DNA from: Nageia nagi | Taxonomy: Eukaryota; Pinophyta | NCBI GenBank assembly: GCA_050084985.1 | Contig: JBITNC010000002.1 | Coordinates: 29,760,001 to 29,824,000, forward strand | Length of the DNA: 64,000 bases | Reading direction: 5' to 3' | In this document: positions 11,863 to 24,325 of the stretch, piece after piece | Layout: every line of letters begins with the position of its first letter | Numbering within the stretch: position 1 is the stretch's first letter | Position numbers and translations under genes: made by a program | The notes under the pieces: model-generated | What the model was told of the DNA's origin: nothing | What the model saw: the letters and a program-made list of their open reading frames with translations, nothing else | Databases searched by the model: none

Positions 11863-13287
11863 TGACATCCTCTTCCAGGGATGTGCAATTGTTACTTCAT
11901 TTATTTAGGTGTGATTTATATCTAATCAAGAGTATTTTTAGTATTTTGGTATTCTTATGGAATAATGGCCCTATTATTATGTAAGTTCCACTTGGATACT
12001 TAAAATAAATAATTAAGTATTCCAATTATGGGACGTTGGGCATGTAGGAGCATCTTTTGTATTAAAGAGTTATTTAATCATTTTTTTATAACAATGCTTT
12101 GTATTTATTCCAAGGCCCATCAATTATTGTAAATGCAATATTAGCCTCCTTAGTGGGACGTTGCATATCTTGGCCTTGATAAATGTAATTTCGCATCCTA
12201 AGGCGTTTAGTAAGCCTAATTTAGCTCCCCTCTAAGTTGGACACATCACTAGAGGTAGAGCACGATGAGTCCAAGAAGGAGACACTGATCCCAAGGTGTA
12301 GAAGACTCCAAAAGGAAGGCATGGCACCTAAGGGATGAATATGGCACCGTTAGATGAGACTTGGTGGATCCCAATGCACCCATGATGTAATGTCTCATCC
12401 TAAGGGTGAATCTAGACCCTACAACTTGAACTTGTGCATCCCAAGGTTGGCACATGATAGAAGAGCCTCCCAGAAGCTATAAAAGGAAGAGCATTAGACT
12501 CATTTGGATATGCTTGATTATTTTACTCCTCTCTTCTATATTGGACTTGGGTGCCGGCTAACTTCCTACCCTTGTGGATGAAAATCCACCTGGAGGTACT
12601 TCAAGTCTAGCAAAGCTTCAAGACTTAACGGATAGCTACTTTGAGGACTAGTGTACCTCAAAGGCTACAACTAGCTATCTAGGGGTGGTGGCATTACCCT
12701 AGATTATCTTAACACTGCTAGTGGGATCCTGGAATCTCCACCACAACTGACTGGAGGAGGAATCCCTGGTGCAAGCCTTGCCACTACTAAGGATTTATTT
12801 ATTCAAACAAAACATAAAAAGATCTATGGAATCATCTAGGGCATTCTTGCTCTCTCGGAAAGGGATGTAATTTGGTTCTCTTTCTATATTATTCGAATTA
12901 CATTTTGTGGCTCATTATTTCATGTTATTTTGTGCATTTGGCCCTGTAGCCTAGACGTTGCATGTGGATAGTTAAATGTTAAGTTTATGCACTTTTGTAC
13001 TTGTACGTTGGGTCATCGTGGACCTAGACATTGGATTGCTTGAGTTTATTGCACTATTTTGAGTTTAATTATTGAGATCTAGCATTACTAGTCTAGACGT
13101 TGGCTTTTTGGCATTTAATTTGGCTTCCTGCTTGCTAATTTGCACCTTGAGGCTAGAGGTATGCATTTTCAGTGATTGAATAAGCATTTTGCATGTTTTA
13201 AGTGCATAAACAGCTTGATTGGAATTTTTGGTGAATTTTAATTATTTTTGTGAGCCCCTTTGGCATGATTCCAGATCAGCCCTAGTT
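11863..13287 (+). mobile_element. Gypsy-type LTR (family C), plus orientation, decayed
   Basis: Blocks near 11980 (TGTAAGTTCCACTTGG), 12020 (ATTATGGGACGTTGGG), a TATA-like CTATAAAAGGAAG near 12477 and a terminal CCCTAGTTC near 13280 match, in order, the reversed solo LTR at 44122-45566. The right end has lost the hairpin and the CACA terminus seen there. The boundaries are approximate. Confidence 0.5.
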
Positions 13288-13394
13288 CATAACATTCATT
13301 TAGTCCTAGAATGCTCTCATTCTAGAAGATTTCATTGTATTATCTCTCAAAAAACATGAAAACATCATGTGTGTTGCAAAAACCTGCAATTTTA

Positions 13395-13770
13395 TTTCAA
13401 TTATCTTTTGAAAGTAGTGAATGCATCATTAATTTCTAAATTATCATTTTCTACAATATCGTTTTTGCATTTATCATTTTTCAAATTCTCATTTCTACAT
13501 AATCAACTTTCAAAATATCAAATCCTGAAAATATCATTTCTAAAATAATCACTTTTGAAATATCGATTCTATAGTATCGATTTTGGAAATATCAATTCTA
13601 TAGTATCGATTTTTGAAATGTCATTTTCTAAATTATCATGCACACATCTTTTGGATTATCATGATTCAAAATATCATTTTTTTGAAATATGATTTCCTAC
13701 AAACATTTTCTGGATTATCATGACTTCAAACATCTTTTTTTGAAATATCATGCTTTAAGTTATCATTTGC
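13395..13770 (+). repeat. Degenerate short tandem repeat of the TATCATTTT type
   Basis: A unit of about 15-20 bases built from ATATCATTTTTGAAA is repeated some twenty times with drift. A better-kept pair (TCTATAGTATCGATTTT) lies near 13567-13605. No coding potential. Confidence 0.6.
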
Positions 13771-16063
13771 TAAAACTTCAGATTAGGAAGTATATACTAA
13801 ATCATTGCAGAATTATAAAATTTTATCTATGTTTCATGTTTTATTAATAATAACAAAAGGGGGTGCTTGATCGCTATCAAGATTTATCAAGTCCCTATTA
13901 GCCATCCTAGACAAGCAATGATCCTTTCCTAATTGTAATTGTTTTGCAAGTCTCGAAACAAAAATTGCTTTTGAAGAATTATGCTAGAGTTGCAAAATTG
14001 AACACTGATTGAATTTCAAACAAAGCAATGATTGAAGAGAATTATACACGCAAGAAAATGGGTGGATGGTAAGCCTTGAAAGGATTCACAATAATAATCT
14101 AATATAATTTTTACAAGCTTCTTCAAGCTCCATACAAATGGTGGAGAAGAGTATTCTTTAAATGGGCTCAAGAACTCCTACTAATCCATGTGACTTAACC
14201 ACAATTGTTGGATTACACAACAATATGTTTTAATCTCAATTGTTGGTATTCACCAACACATAAATATATTACACATCAAATAGATGTTAAGTACATGGGC
14301 CATATTATTCATAAATACTCAAGTGTTATTAAACGCAAGTTAGATTTACAGGTTTCGTGTCATCATTTCAATCGCTTTGAGCTTTATATTCAACACAAAT
14401 CTTCACATGCAACCCAAACCAAAAGTAGCAATTAATATCATTCGCTTTGCTCTAAAAGAACATGCTTGTTCAAGATCTTGCTTGTCCTTCTCAACCTTTA
14501 GGGCAAGGACAGGTCTCCAACCAAATCTCAACAGTATGATCATTTCATGTTTTCAAACTTTGTTTTTTGTTTTGTACAACGTGTTTTGCAAGATCCTTGT
14601 AAGGGAAACAACACAAGACTTCATCAAATTTGGTATCTTTTTTTTGGGAATGTAATCTCGAGTTTTCTCCCTCAACCACATCCAAAAAAGGGGCAAACTC
14701 TAGACACATAAAATCACATTTTAACAATCTAAAATGATTTTATTTTAAGTGATTTACTTTATTTACACAAAATGTCAATTTGAACCCACTTTAGGTAAAT
14801 CAACGTTAACTGAAGTGAATTTCTTTAAATGGCATTATCTTCTATGCACATTGTTAACTGTAGTGAACTCAAAATCAACTTTGCAAAAAATTTATAAAGC
14901 ACTCCCAAGTGCTTATCTCAAATATGGGCAAGTTCAATAATTATCATCATCAAAGATCATTGAGAAAAAGAAAGAAATAGCAAAATCTCATCACCTATCA
15001 TAGCAGTTGAATCATTAGGAGCATCAAAAGGGCCAAAAGATCACAATGTAGGTCAACCAACACCAAAATGCCCAACATTCTAGTACCCAATCCTAAAATG
15101 CTTAGCATTCTAGCACTCAAGCCCAAAACGACCAATGCTCTAGCACCACAAGCCCATTTATTAGTCTCAAGCCTCAGCAGCCTCTACAGTTGAACTAAGT
15201 AATTCTGAAATGTACACAAATCTAGCCTAGTGTAACCCTGAGCAAAATTATCTTCAAAATCATCAGTTTTCATAATCATCTCCAAAAATATCTAGATCTG
15301 TCATCTAAATACAACTAAGGTTCACCCTCCAAGATAACAAGTTCTCTACCAACAAGCCTCTATCCTCTAAATAAGTATTCTTTGTACCTTCTCTTATGAA
15401 TTTGCATATCCTAATTGTTAGACCTTATACTAAATAATACATATTGCTATTAATCTATTTTTATTCCATTGACAAAACAAATATGTATTTTTAGTATGTT
15501 TTTATTTCTCGACAAAATGTATATGTATGTTTTATTGCATTGTTCATTATTTTTACAGCTACAGTTTTCTACTGCCTCGGTGCTGTTAATAGACTACATC
15601 TTTTCCATACATCAATCTTTTCCTTGGTCATGTTCAACTTGCTTAAAATAACTTCTAATATTTCATCCTTAGGAGTGGAATTACAAATTCTTCAATTCTG
15701 TTACTGTTTAATAGCATTATTTTCTTCAAAGATCAGTTCAAAGTCTGTTTATTTTACTTTGGGAAACTCCTCCTGGATGAGACAAAAAGATTAGAATGAG
15801 GAACCTGAGAACTGGATTTTTTTGGATCTTCAAATCGAAAAATATTTGGATTTGGAACCTGCGAACCAGAAATAGTCGGAGTTGCAAATGGAGAAACAGA
15901 ACAACCTGGAATATAAGCATTGGAATTCAGTATCTTGATTTATGTATGGATTGGCAGCTTGAAACAACATTATTAACAATGTGGACAGAGAGAAAGAGCA
16001 ATTAAACAAAAAATAAAAACAAGGCCAGTTCACATAACAAAAATCTTATAAGAATCTCCCACA
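13771..16063. other. Sequence downstream of HYL1-like exon 2; no further exon identified
   Basis: This lies 3' of exon 2 on the minus strand and would be the next intron if the donor at 16064-16069 is used. Apart from the LTR fragment at 14699-14935 I recognise nothing. The C-terminal part of HYL1-like proteins is poorly conserved, so later exons could be missed here or lie outside the window. Confidence 0.4.
14699..14935 (+). mobile_element. 5' fragment of a Copia-C-type LTR
   Basis: The start (TCTAGACACATAAAAT) and the blocks AAAATGATTTTATTTTAAGT, TTACTTTATTTA, TTTGAACCCACTT and GAACTCAAAAT.AA follow the intact LTR at 48123-49280 in order. Similarity ends near 14935. The first dinucleotide is TC rather than TG. 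Confidence 0.5.
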
Positions 16064-16069
16064 ACTCAC

Positions 16070-16295
16070 AAGCCTGTGTTTGAATTGCCATCCATGCTTT
16101 TTGAGCAGCCTTAGTTTCTGCTTCCTTCCTGCTTCTTGCAAGACCACCTGTGTAGGTAAAACCACCAACTTCAACAGTTGATACAAATAATGGCTGATGT
16201 ACCTCTCCTGACCTTGTAAATTTGTAAACAGGCTCTGGCAGTTTCTTTTTTTGTGCATAGACTTGAAGCAGATTCTTATACAGTCCTGTTTCCTG
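16070..16295 (-). CDS. HYL1: HYL1/DRB1-like dsRNA-binding protein, exon with second dsRBD (partial)
   Basis: This exon encodes one complete double-stranded-RNA-binding domain: ETGLYKNLLQVYAQK, then PEPVYKFTRSG, then a beta segment, then the C-terminal helix RSRKEAETKAAQKAWMAIQ with the Ala/Lys-rich RNA-binding face. HYL1-type proteins bind pri-miRNA hairpins and assist DCL1 in the nucleus, and the ETGLxKNLLQ opening is typical of their second dsRBD. The acceptor is ATCAG before 16295, or one codon later at 16292. The likely donor GTGAGT is at 16064-16069, giving phase 1 after an Ala codon. The upstream phase is 0, compatible with the exon at 47281-47541. The frame is intact, unlike the surrounding transposons. 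Later exons were not found. Confidence 0.8.
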
Positions 16296-16639
16296 CTGAT
16301 ACGATAGAAAATAAGAATTCAATCAACAGAGCTACTGGAGTTTACTATATGTGAAGCAATTATGGTCATGGTTACAAGCATTGAAGAAGCATGAAATTAA
16401 ACTATACTAACAGAAATATGGTCAAAAAGTTACAACTACAACAAAAAAGGCATTAAAATGTTGCTGTTTTTCATTAGAAATTCAGATGATGGATGGAACT
16501 TCATATTTACTGATAGGAGCTTTAGATATTGCCATATGTGTCCTTGCTTTGGGAATTATTCATTTGACATATTTAGGGACGTTATTAAGTATTTGTTATC
16601 ATGTACTGTACTGAACAACCACCATATCAATTGTCCTAG

Positions 16640-17230
16640 TTTACAAATAGAATGAGTCCTATTTGTACTAATGAACTCTTACAAGATTCAAGTGTTATTT
16701 GATTGTATTGTCTCTTCTGCCAGGTTGGTTTCTTTCAAACTTCTTGTTCTTTAGAGGGAGAGCGAGTGTAGTCCTGGGCCTGGTTTCCCTACCAGTTCAC
16801 TCCTTGAAACTATAAAAGGAGGCCATAAGGGAGAGTTTTGCATACTCGTACTCATGTTATTTTTTTTCACTCTCTCATACTTAAGTGAAGTAGGAGAGTC
16901 CAATATTTTATTTGTGATTTTTGACTGTAGGAATGAGGTGCTAAGAATGTTCTAAGAGGGAACATACAAAATAGCTCATTCCACATCAAGTTTGTAGAGA
17001 TCTTCTTGCTTGGAGTGAGAGAGTTCCAAGAGGGATCTAGAGCTCACATTGAGGAGATTGTAATTTCTTTTGCCATCATCAAACAGAAGTTGGTGGTGTT
17101 TTCTTCTTAGGGTTTTCTTCCTAAGATAGGTTCCCCCAAGGTATATTGGTGTCTTATTTTGTGGCGATGTTTCTCTCTCATACTTGTTGTGTTTCTCCTT
17201 AATTTCATTGTTGCAAGTACTTAGAAGTCA
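16640..17230 (+). mobile_element. Copia-type LTR fragment
   Basis: The stretch has the look of a plant Copia LTR: a TATA-like CTATAAAAGGAGG near 16811, a downstream transcribed leader, and CCCCAAGGTATATTGGTGTC near 17133, which is close in wording to the end of the Copia A and B LTRs. No TG/CA ends, primer-binding site or duplication could be fixed. Confidence 0.35.
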
Positions 17231-18430
17231 AGTGTGATGAATCCGTATGTGATGAGATTAGAAAGCCATAGGCTACTAAACTTTACAGATCACTTTGCAT
17301 CAAAGAAACACTCCAAGTTCACAAACTTAATAGGGAAGAATGTCACTCCAACCTCCATTGGTTCTCCCACTAATAAATTGCCTCATCAGCTACGAGATCC
17401 AAGTATGATTGTAAATTAATGTCATGATAGTCCTAGCCTTTTGCACAACTCCTCCAAGCAAGGTAATTTTCCAATGACTTCAATACCAAATCAAGACAAT
17501 GGACTGCACATGGTGTCTAAAACTGGTGAGAAATCTCTCATCTAATATCCTATTTGCTACAAAATATGTTATTGCATTGTCGATGATGACCTAGACAACA
17601 TTCTCCACTCCAAACTTCCCCAACAAATGTGTAAGCATGTCAGCACTCTTAACTTTTGTCGATTCATCCACTAGAATACAATTCCTCCTAAAGAAGCAAC
17701 CCAAAAAATTAATTAATATCTTATACCTTCCATCAATCCACCAATCAAAATGATAGCCCAACCACTCTTCCTCCAATCAATACACAACTCATCAAGCAAA
17801 ATCTAAATATCATCCATAGATATGCAAAGAAGAGGGCCCTTGAGATCATAAGTTTGTGGCCTCAATCCTACACCGCAAACTATAAGGGCATCTACCATTC
17901 CTAGACAATATGGAAATCTTTTCACATTGAATGAAAGGTCAAAAAATTACCAAAAATTGGAATGGCCTTCTTTGCTACCTTGTGTCTCTCTTCATTCCAC
18001 AGGGTCATCCCATCTAGAGTACGTTGTGACCATTGCATGGAACACTCTACAAAATATGACTTGTTTGTCCCACTCCCAAAGTGTGCAATCAATCAATGGG
18101 AGCCACTCTACAAAAAAACTAACTAGAGGTTCTACCAATACCCTCTACATGAGGTCAACAAGGGGATGTTGCCATGGCCTCACTTCTTTTTAGTTTCAAG
18201 CTTTCAGCTCCTTCTTTGAGTAATTTGCGAGAAGTGCATTGCATTCTCTCTCAACATCCACTAGCACCTCGAAGCATAGTCTAACACCATTTCCTCTTTG
18301 TCTTGCCAAATGATATTTAAGGTGGTTTATGCCTCCATAAGTTTTTATCTTGACAAAAATTGCAAAAAACATCCCCCTTTTTAACCCCTTCTTTTGTATA
18401 TTCCCACATTGAAACTTTTCTCTTAGTCCT
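17230..18430 (-). pseudogene. hAT-family transposase remnant (BED finger plus DUF659-type core)
   Basis: Read on the minus strand from 18430 down, pieces of one hAT transposase appear in the expected order but in shifting frames. First is a BED zinc-finger part near 18400-18240 (CNFCQDKN, then GINHLKYHLAR). Next is a segment near 17950-17840 (FPYCLGMVDALI, then LRPQTYDLKGPLL). Then comes the core at 17776-17560 (WWIDGRYKILINFLG, then GVENVV and DNA). Near 17500 there is PCAVHCLDLVLKSLENYL. The C-terminal dimerisation part is faint. Several frameshifts and stops make it inactive. Terminal inverted repeats were not found. It abuts the gag remnant of Gypsy A near 18.5 kb. Confidence 0.75.
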
Positions 18431-18544
18431 AATCATTTTCCTACAGCTACACATGGAAACAATCAACAAAGTACAAATGATTACTTAAGAATAAATTGCA
18501 ACAACTTATCTACTTTTGTCAAATTTTCATCTTCAACTTGTAGG

Positions 18545-20291
18545 TGCACCTGGATATTTAGGTGATCACATTTTGGCCACCTGCTTGCTCCACTACCTTC
18601 AACGTCAGGTACTTTTTCTCCCTATGGAGTGAAGCAATCATGCTCCCCAATGAAGCTTCTGCTTTGGGTGCTTCTTGGTCCAACATGTCCGTACAAAGAT
18701 CCAAATCTAAATCGTTCTCCTCTTCATCCGAAAATACCTAAATGTACTGCACTTACCCTTTGCCTTAGCAACGACGTCTTAGCTCTCATGTCTTCTTGCA
18801 ATAGAAGCGCTTTCCCTCTTTTCTTAATTTCCTCCAGGCGGTTGCGTCTAACTAGCTTGTTAGAGGAGGGAAGGGTTTAGACCTACTAGGCCCCTCTTTC
18901 TTTGCAAACGTCCTTCGAGTGGCATGTCCTTTGTGCGTCTACCCTCCCTTGAGAGACATCATGGTGGGCTCCAAGCCGTAAGCAACCCTAATTGCATCAT
19001 CAAGGCTTTGTGGTGTTGATAACTTGACCATTCCCTACAAGGGTTCCATCATCCCTTCTATGAAGAGGAAGGTTAATCTTTCCTTTGAGATGTTGTGGAT
19101 CATGATTGCAATTCTCTGGAATTCTGACACATACTCATCCACTGCACCATGTTGCTTTAGAGATGTCAACTCTCTGAAGTAGTCATTCTCTCTCTTTCTA
19201 TCGAACCTCTTTACCAATCTTCAGGCAAATTCATCAAAGAGGAAATGTGGAAGTAATCATGATTGATCACTCCATGTTGCCACCATTTGAAGGCATCACC
19301 CTCAAAATGCAACGATGCAAAATGGATTGCATCCTCCTCCAGCATATTCAAACTAAAGGTAAAGTAGGTCTACAACTAATGGAGCCAAGCCCTAGCTGTC
19401 ATCTTCTTCCCATCATACATGGGCACCTGCATTTTGTTAATCTTTTGTTGCAGCTCTCTCTTATCACCCCACGAATTCCTTTGGGAGTGTGTAACATGCA
19501 AGCTACCTCCCTTTAACCCAAAGATCTCCTGGTATCCATTGAAATTCATGCCCCTCCTTAGTCTTGGGTCTAACATGGAGTATTCCTTGAAAATTTGGTT
19601 CAACTCAAGAGGACTGGGGATTCGGTTTTTTGCTTCATCGGCAGACTTCTTGGCAAACATGGGCTTGGACGATTTGAGAATAATGGGTTGCTCCTCTATC
19701 TTCCCAACTTTCTCTTCCAGGAACCTCCCAAGGAGAGGTTTAGTTCCCTACGGAGCTCTATGAGAATGGGACCTCAAAAATGCATGTTCTTGGTTACCCA
19801 TGGATACGTGATGAGTGGACCCTTTATCTCTCAAGCTGTGTGATCTCCTCAAACTCGACTCCCTCTCCATTCTATCCTCCTCCCTTGGCTCTTCTTCTCT
19901 GGAGTAGGACGTCGAGGCTCACCTGCCTTTCTAGCACTTCTTGACCTCCGACGAACTTATTGATGGCAATCATTTGCTTCTGCATGGTATTCATCACACC
20001 CGCCATATTATGTATGGTCGAAATGAGCCAATTGAACTTCCTCTCTAGCATAGACTCTCTAACCAAAGTGGAGCTCCTTCTCCTGGCCGATGTGGATCTG
20101 CCTCTTTTCACCTCATTCTCCTCAACAAAAGTGTCCTGATCAACAACATCATCCATCCAAGGCCGACGATCCTCATCTTGAGTGGCTCTAGCAAGGGTTT
20201 CCTCATGTTGCATCTTTCCACTCTTCTTCGCTGAAGCCATCTCTCTCCTGGTGCTAGATCTAGTGTAGTAGTTGTGAAATGCAAGTTTCAT
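18545..20291 (-). pseudogene. Gypsy element A gag to protease-leader remnant
   Basis: Read from 20291 down: an N-terminal charged region (139 residues open to 19872); a matrix/capsid-like segment around 19660-19376 with LQVPMYDGKKMTARAWLH, the usual opening of plant Gypsy gag; a 19217-19035 piece (FDRKRENDYFRELTSL then VDEYVSEFQRI) typical of the Retrotrans_gag domain; a broken zinc knuckle near 18810 (KRFYCKKT then a Cys); and a protease-leader-like stretch ending near 18545. Frameshifts and stops separate the parts. Protease, RT and integrase are missing, and hAT sequence follows. The 5' LTR lies immediately upstream (20326 onward). Confidence 0.75.
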
Positions 20292-20312
20292 TCACAGGTT
20301 GGCCAAATCCAA

Positions 20313-20324
20313 GCTCTGATACCA
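20313..20324 (-). promoter_or_regulatory. Primer-binding site of Gypsy A
   Basis: The complement reads TGGTATCAGAGC, the common plant retrotransposon primer site matching initiator tRNA-Met. It lies one base inside the LTR end at 20326 and just before gag, which fixes the element's orientation. Confidence 0.85.
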
Positions 20325-21057
20325 CTGTAAGATCCCAATCACAATCTCAAGTGCAAATAAGAAAATTAAAGCAATCATATACCCACGTCTAGCCTAAGGC
20401 ATCCAATTCAAGCATAAACAATAAAATATTGAGATCCAAGTGCCCAACAGTTGTATTAATGATATAGATTGATGAATGATACAATACTAGGCCCACAAGG
20501 CTCAACGTTGGCCTCCCAAGAGCCAACTAGGGCACAACGAATGGGCAAATGTGATCAATGTTGGTACCACAGAAAAATGGATGGGACAACCTCACTCCCT
20601 CAAGCATGGATGCTCTGCTGCAGAACTCCCATGCTTGGAAACCATTGAAGGTAGAAGTGTGACCACAGAATACCATCGGATGGACTAAGTTGTTACACCC
20701 TAGCTGTTGATTAACAGGATCCCTCAACCTGCTAACCCTCCTAGATGTTGCACCTAGGGATATTGCTTGACACTGCGCCAAGACTTGTGTCCACTAAACG
20801 ATATGAGTAATAATAATAATTAGTTATATCCAACATTGATACTCCAAGGCCTAATATAGCTCACGCTGGATCTAGATCTCACCTCAAAGTCATCACCCAG
20901 TCTTCATGTTCCAACGTTGGCTTCCTAGAAGCCCCACAAATCCCAAAGAAGGTGCCTAGGGGTCATTCCAAGCCCAACGTGGGTATCTGGGCCTTTCTCA
21001 TGCTCCATGTGGATCCTTATGCTCAACCTAGGTCTAGAAGGCATGCATGGGTGTCTA

Positions 21058-23083
21058 GAAGTCATAACTATGACTTTTGAAGTCATGCGCCAACCTCCCT
21101 TTACCTTGCTTTGCTTGATTTTGGTCTTCTGAGCTCGAGGCTTAGTCATTTTTCACCTTCAAAACCATCTGGACCCCCTTCTAGGGCTAGCCCATGCAAA
21201 AAAAAGTCTTCTTGTCTTTTGAACTCGTGCCAACCTTGTAGGCATGCCTCAACTTGGAGCATCGCTCAAAAAGTCATAATTATGACTTTTGAACTCATGC
21301 GTTGGGTTGTCTAGGTGGATTTGAGTGTGTTTTGATATCTTCTTCCTATGCCTTAGCCAATTTTCCGCTTCAAAATGCTTACCTTATTGCTCAAGACCCC
21401 AACGCAAAGTTTCTGGGTGCTTCACTTCGCCAAATTTTGCCTTGACTTCGACCTGGATCTCTCTCCTTGGTTGGCGCATGCCTCAAAAAGTCATAATCAT
21501 GACTTTTGGAGTCATGCGTTGGGTCTCTGGGAGGCCCATTTTGTTTATTTGCACCTTGATCTCAGCCCTCAAGGTCTTCCCAACTAGGCACATGCCAAAA
21601 AAAGTCAAAAACATGACTTTTAAAGTCATGCGCCAGACTTGCAAATACTCCACCTTGCTTAGCTTGGCTCTAAGTTCCGCCCAGAAGACTCCCTCCACCT
21701 GGCGCATGCTAGAAAAAGTCACAAACTTCATTTTGGAGGTATGCAATGGCCTTTTGGACGCTTCCCTTCACTTGATTTAGCTTCAAACTCAAACTGAAAG
21801 GCTTACTCTTCTTGGCACATACCAAAAAAGTCACAAACATGACTTGTTGGAGTCATGTGATGCGTTCTTGGAGGTTTCTTTTACCTTAATTTGGTTCGAA
21901 CTTGCCTTGGGGTTCTCTATTTTCACGTAATTCGACTTCCTATTTCCAAACTTAGTCATTTTAGGAAATTTTTAAACTTGAACTACTTTGGCTAGGGCTA
22001 GAAAGGCGTGACACTTATTTCTTGGCGAGATGATGAGCATCATATCCAAGTAGGTTGGATGCTAGGTTTTGCATTTTGACATCTGGGCAAGGTGCTTGGG
22101 ACCCCAAAATTGCTAACTTTTGGGCCGTGTTGTGCTAGTCACAACATTACTTTATCCTTAGCTAATGGGAGAAAACTCAAATCTGTCCGAGGAACGATCT
22201 CAATCCAAAAGGGATGCAAGTTAATGTAGTCTAGAGGGAGGATCAACTCTCCCTTGATCTAAAGAAAGTGTTGAAAGTAGTGTGCCAACTTGGGCCCCGA
22301 AGGCTACTAAGGTGTGACCCAAATGAACAAGATGAAGGCCATGTAAATCATCTCTTGGATCTTAGATAATGAGTCTACAAATGTAATGTTTCGCTTTTTG
22401 GGGTCCCTTTCATGAGCATTTCATCACTAAGCTATTTTACCTCATGTGTGGGATGTCCCTCCTTTAGTAAGAATTTTGTGTATTTTGAGCATTTTACTAT
22501 ATTTTGATGTATATACACCATTTTATGGCTTCCTGACAATGATGACTATTCATCTTAGGTGCAAAAATGCTAAAATTGAGCACTTAAGGTTGGACATCCC
22601 GCTTATAGGGATTTATGAGTGATTTTGACTAGCTAGGATTATATAATTAATTGCTAAAAGTTGGTGGGCCATTATCCACCATTAGATACTAAATTTGTAA
22701 TTATTGATCTCATCCTATGCTCCTAAAACATGATGTCTCACTTGTGGGACTTAATGAGATCTTAAAATGTAATTTGGTGGCCTCGATACTAGATAGGTCT
22801 AAATTAGGTAGACACCTCATTTTGAGGAGTAATTAATAATTTGTAACCCCAAAGAGGAATTAGATTGTCTAGGTTGGGTCGGCCAACCCCTTTGGATGAG
22901 ATGCCTCCTATAAAAGGCAGTTAGAGTCTCATTTGAAGGTTATGCTTGATTATTATAATTTTGTGGGCAAAAGCTCTCTCCATTCCTCTTGTGCACACAA
23001 GGGAGCTACTTGAGGTCTAACATTCCTCAAGCCTTATTCAACTACCATCTCCTTTAGGTCTGGCATTCCCCTTGGCTATTCAA
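21058..23083 (+). repeat. 2-kb duplicated block, copy 2 (inside the Gypsy A LTR)
   Basis: A near-identical copy of 7139-9165. The left junction with LTR A falls on a shared AGTCAT (21060-21065). The right junction is GGCTATTCAA, one extra A, then TCCCAAGAGCC of the LTR. The right part of the LTR B copy is missing here. Apparent ORFs duplicate those of copy 1 and are not genes. Confidence 0.9.
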
Positions 23084-23334
23084 ATCCCAAGAGCCAACTA
23101 GGGCACAACGAATGGGCAAATGTGATCAATGTTGGTACCACAGAAAAATGGATGGGGCAACCTCACTCCCTCAAGCATGGATGCTCTGCTGCAGAACTCC
23201 CATGCTTGGAAACCATTGAAGGTAGAAGTGTGGCCACAGAATACCATCGGATGGACTAAGTTGTTACACCCTAGCTGTTGATTAACAGGATCCCTCAACC
23301 TGCTAACCCTCTTAGATGTTGCACCTAGGGATAT

Positions 23335-23831
23335 TGAAGGATTTGAACTAGATCTAAACAAATCCTCTAGGACCTAAGATTAGGAAGCTTTAATCATTCA
23401 TCATCTATAATTCTAAGAACATCATTCACACAATATGACACCAATATAATGTGGTTCCTCCCTCCTTGGGAGTACATCCACAACTAGTTCTCTTATTCTC
23501 AATCTGTCTCTCTTACAACTATTCTCTAGCTCTCTCCTACACAACCAAGTAGAGTAATCTTACTCCAAGACTTAGATATGTTACAAGAGGAGAGGCCCTC
23601 TATTTATAGCTTTAGAGCACCTCCCTAACCTTCCTTTAACCCAAGGGTAAGGTTAGGGTTACATTAAATGTATCACCCAACTTCAACCTACCAACTAACC
23701 ACTTTGGTAAAGTCAAAGTCTACATATTAAAGAATTCAATTAATCTCTTAAGGTATCTACATACCCTTAAGTGATTAATTGAATTTACAAGGAGTTTAGA
23801 TATTCACAATATTTCATTACAAATTCTAACA
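23335..23831 (-). repeat. 3' LTR of Copia A (497 bp)
   Basis: The complement starts TGTTAGAATTTGTAATG and ends CAAATCCTTCA. It is about 97% identical by eye to the LTR at 63356-63850, which is followed by a primer-binding site. A TATA box (TATAAATA on the minus strand) is at 23601-23608. A 21-bp inverted repeat with one mismatch is at 23733-23785. Confidence 0.9.
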
Positions 23832-23840
23832 CTCCCCCTT
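23832..23840 (-). promoter_or_regulatory. Polypurine tract of Copia A
   Basis: The minus strand reads AAGGGGGAG directly before the LTR start TGTTAG, the position of plus-strand priming. The same nine bases followed by TG occur again at 24663-24671, overlapping the end of pol. Confidence 0.8.
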
Positions 23841-24325
23841 AATGCAATATTGGGATAGAGCGTAGAAGAGAGAAGAGAGAGAGTAAGAGAGAGTTCTCCT
23901 CCATAGAGATACAAGTGGAGATGAGAACTTTTACATATTTAAGAATCTTTTTGAGAACTAGTATGAGACTCACTACATTACCATTTGACAAAAAATGGTT
24001 TACAATACAATCATTAACCACAACTGGTTTCACTGTACATAGTAGTCGATCAACTTTGAGCTGACATGTGAGTCTCCATGAGCTTGCTTTCACAAGGTGA
24101 GTAGCCTGCATTTCTGAAGAAGATCCTGCATGCTACAAGCAACTCATGAACAAAATCAGTTAGATGCATCATATATTCAAATAAGAGAATCAAATAATGC
24201 CATCTTATAAATAACTGATCAATGGTGCACTATAAGCCATCACAGAGATGCCAAGCCATTACTCATAGTCACCTGTTGTATATAGACATGTGTTGATTTT
24301 AAATAGAGCATAAAAATTGTACAAT

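Noticed and set aside
13395-13770. Possible centromeric or satellite array
   Set aside because: The unit is very short and degenerate and covers under 400 bp, so it is better called simple sequence.
20326-23334. The two LTR A segments considered as the 5' and 3' LTRs of one short element around the 2-kb block
   Set aside because: Neither segment has both TG/CA ends; the left one ends in a true LTR terminus with a primer site, the right one continues into the LTR start, so they are overlapping parts of one LTR.
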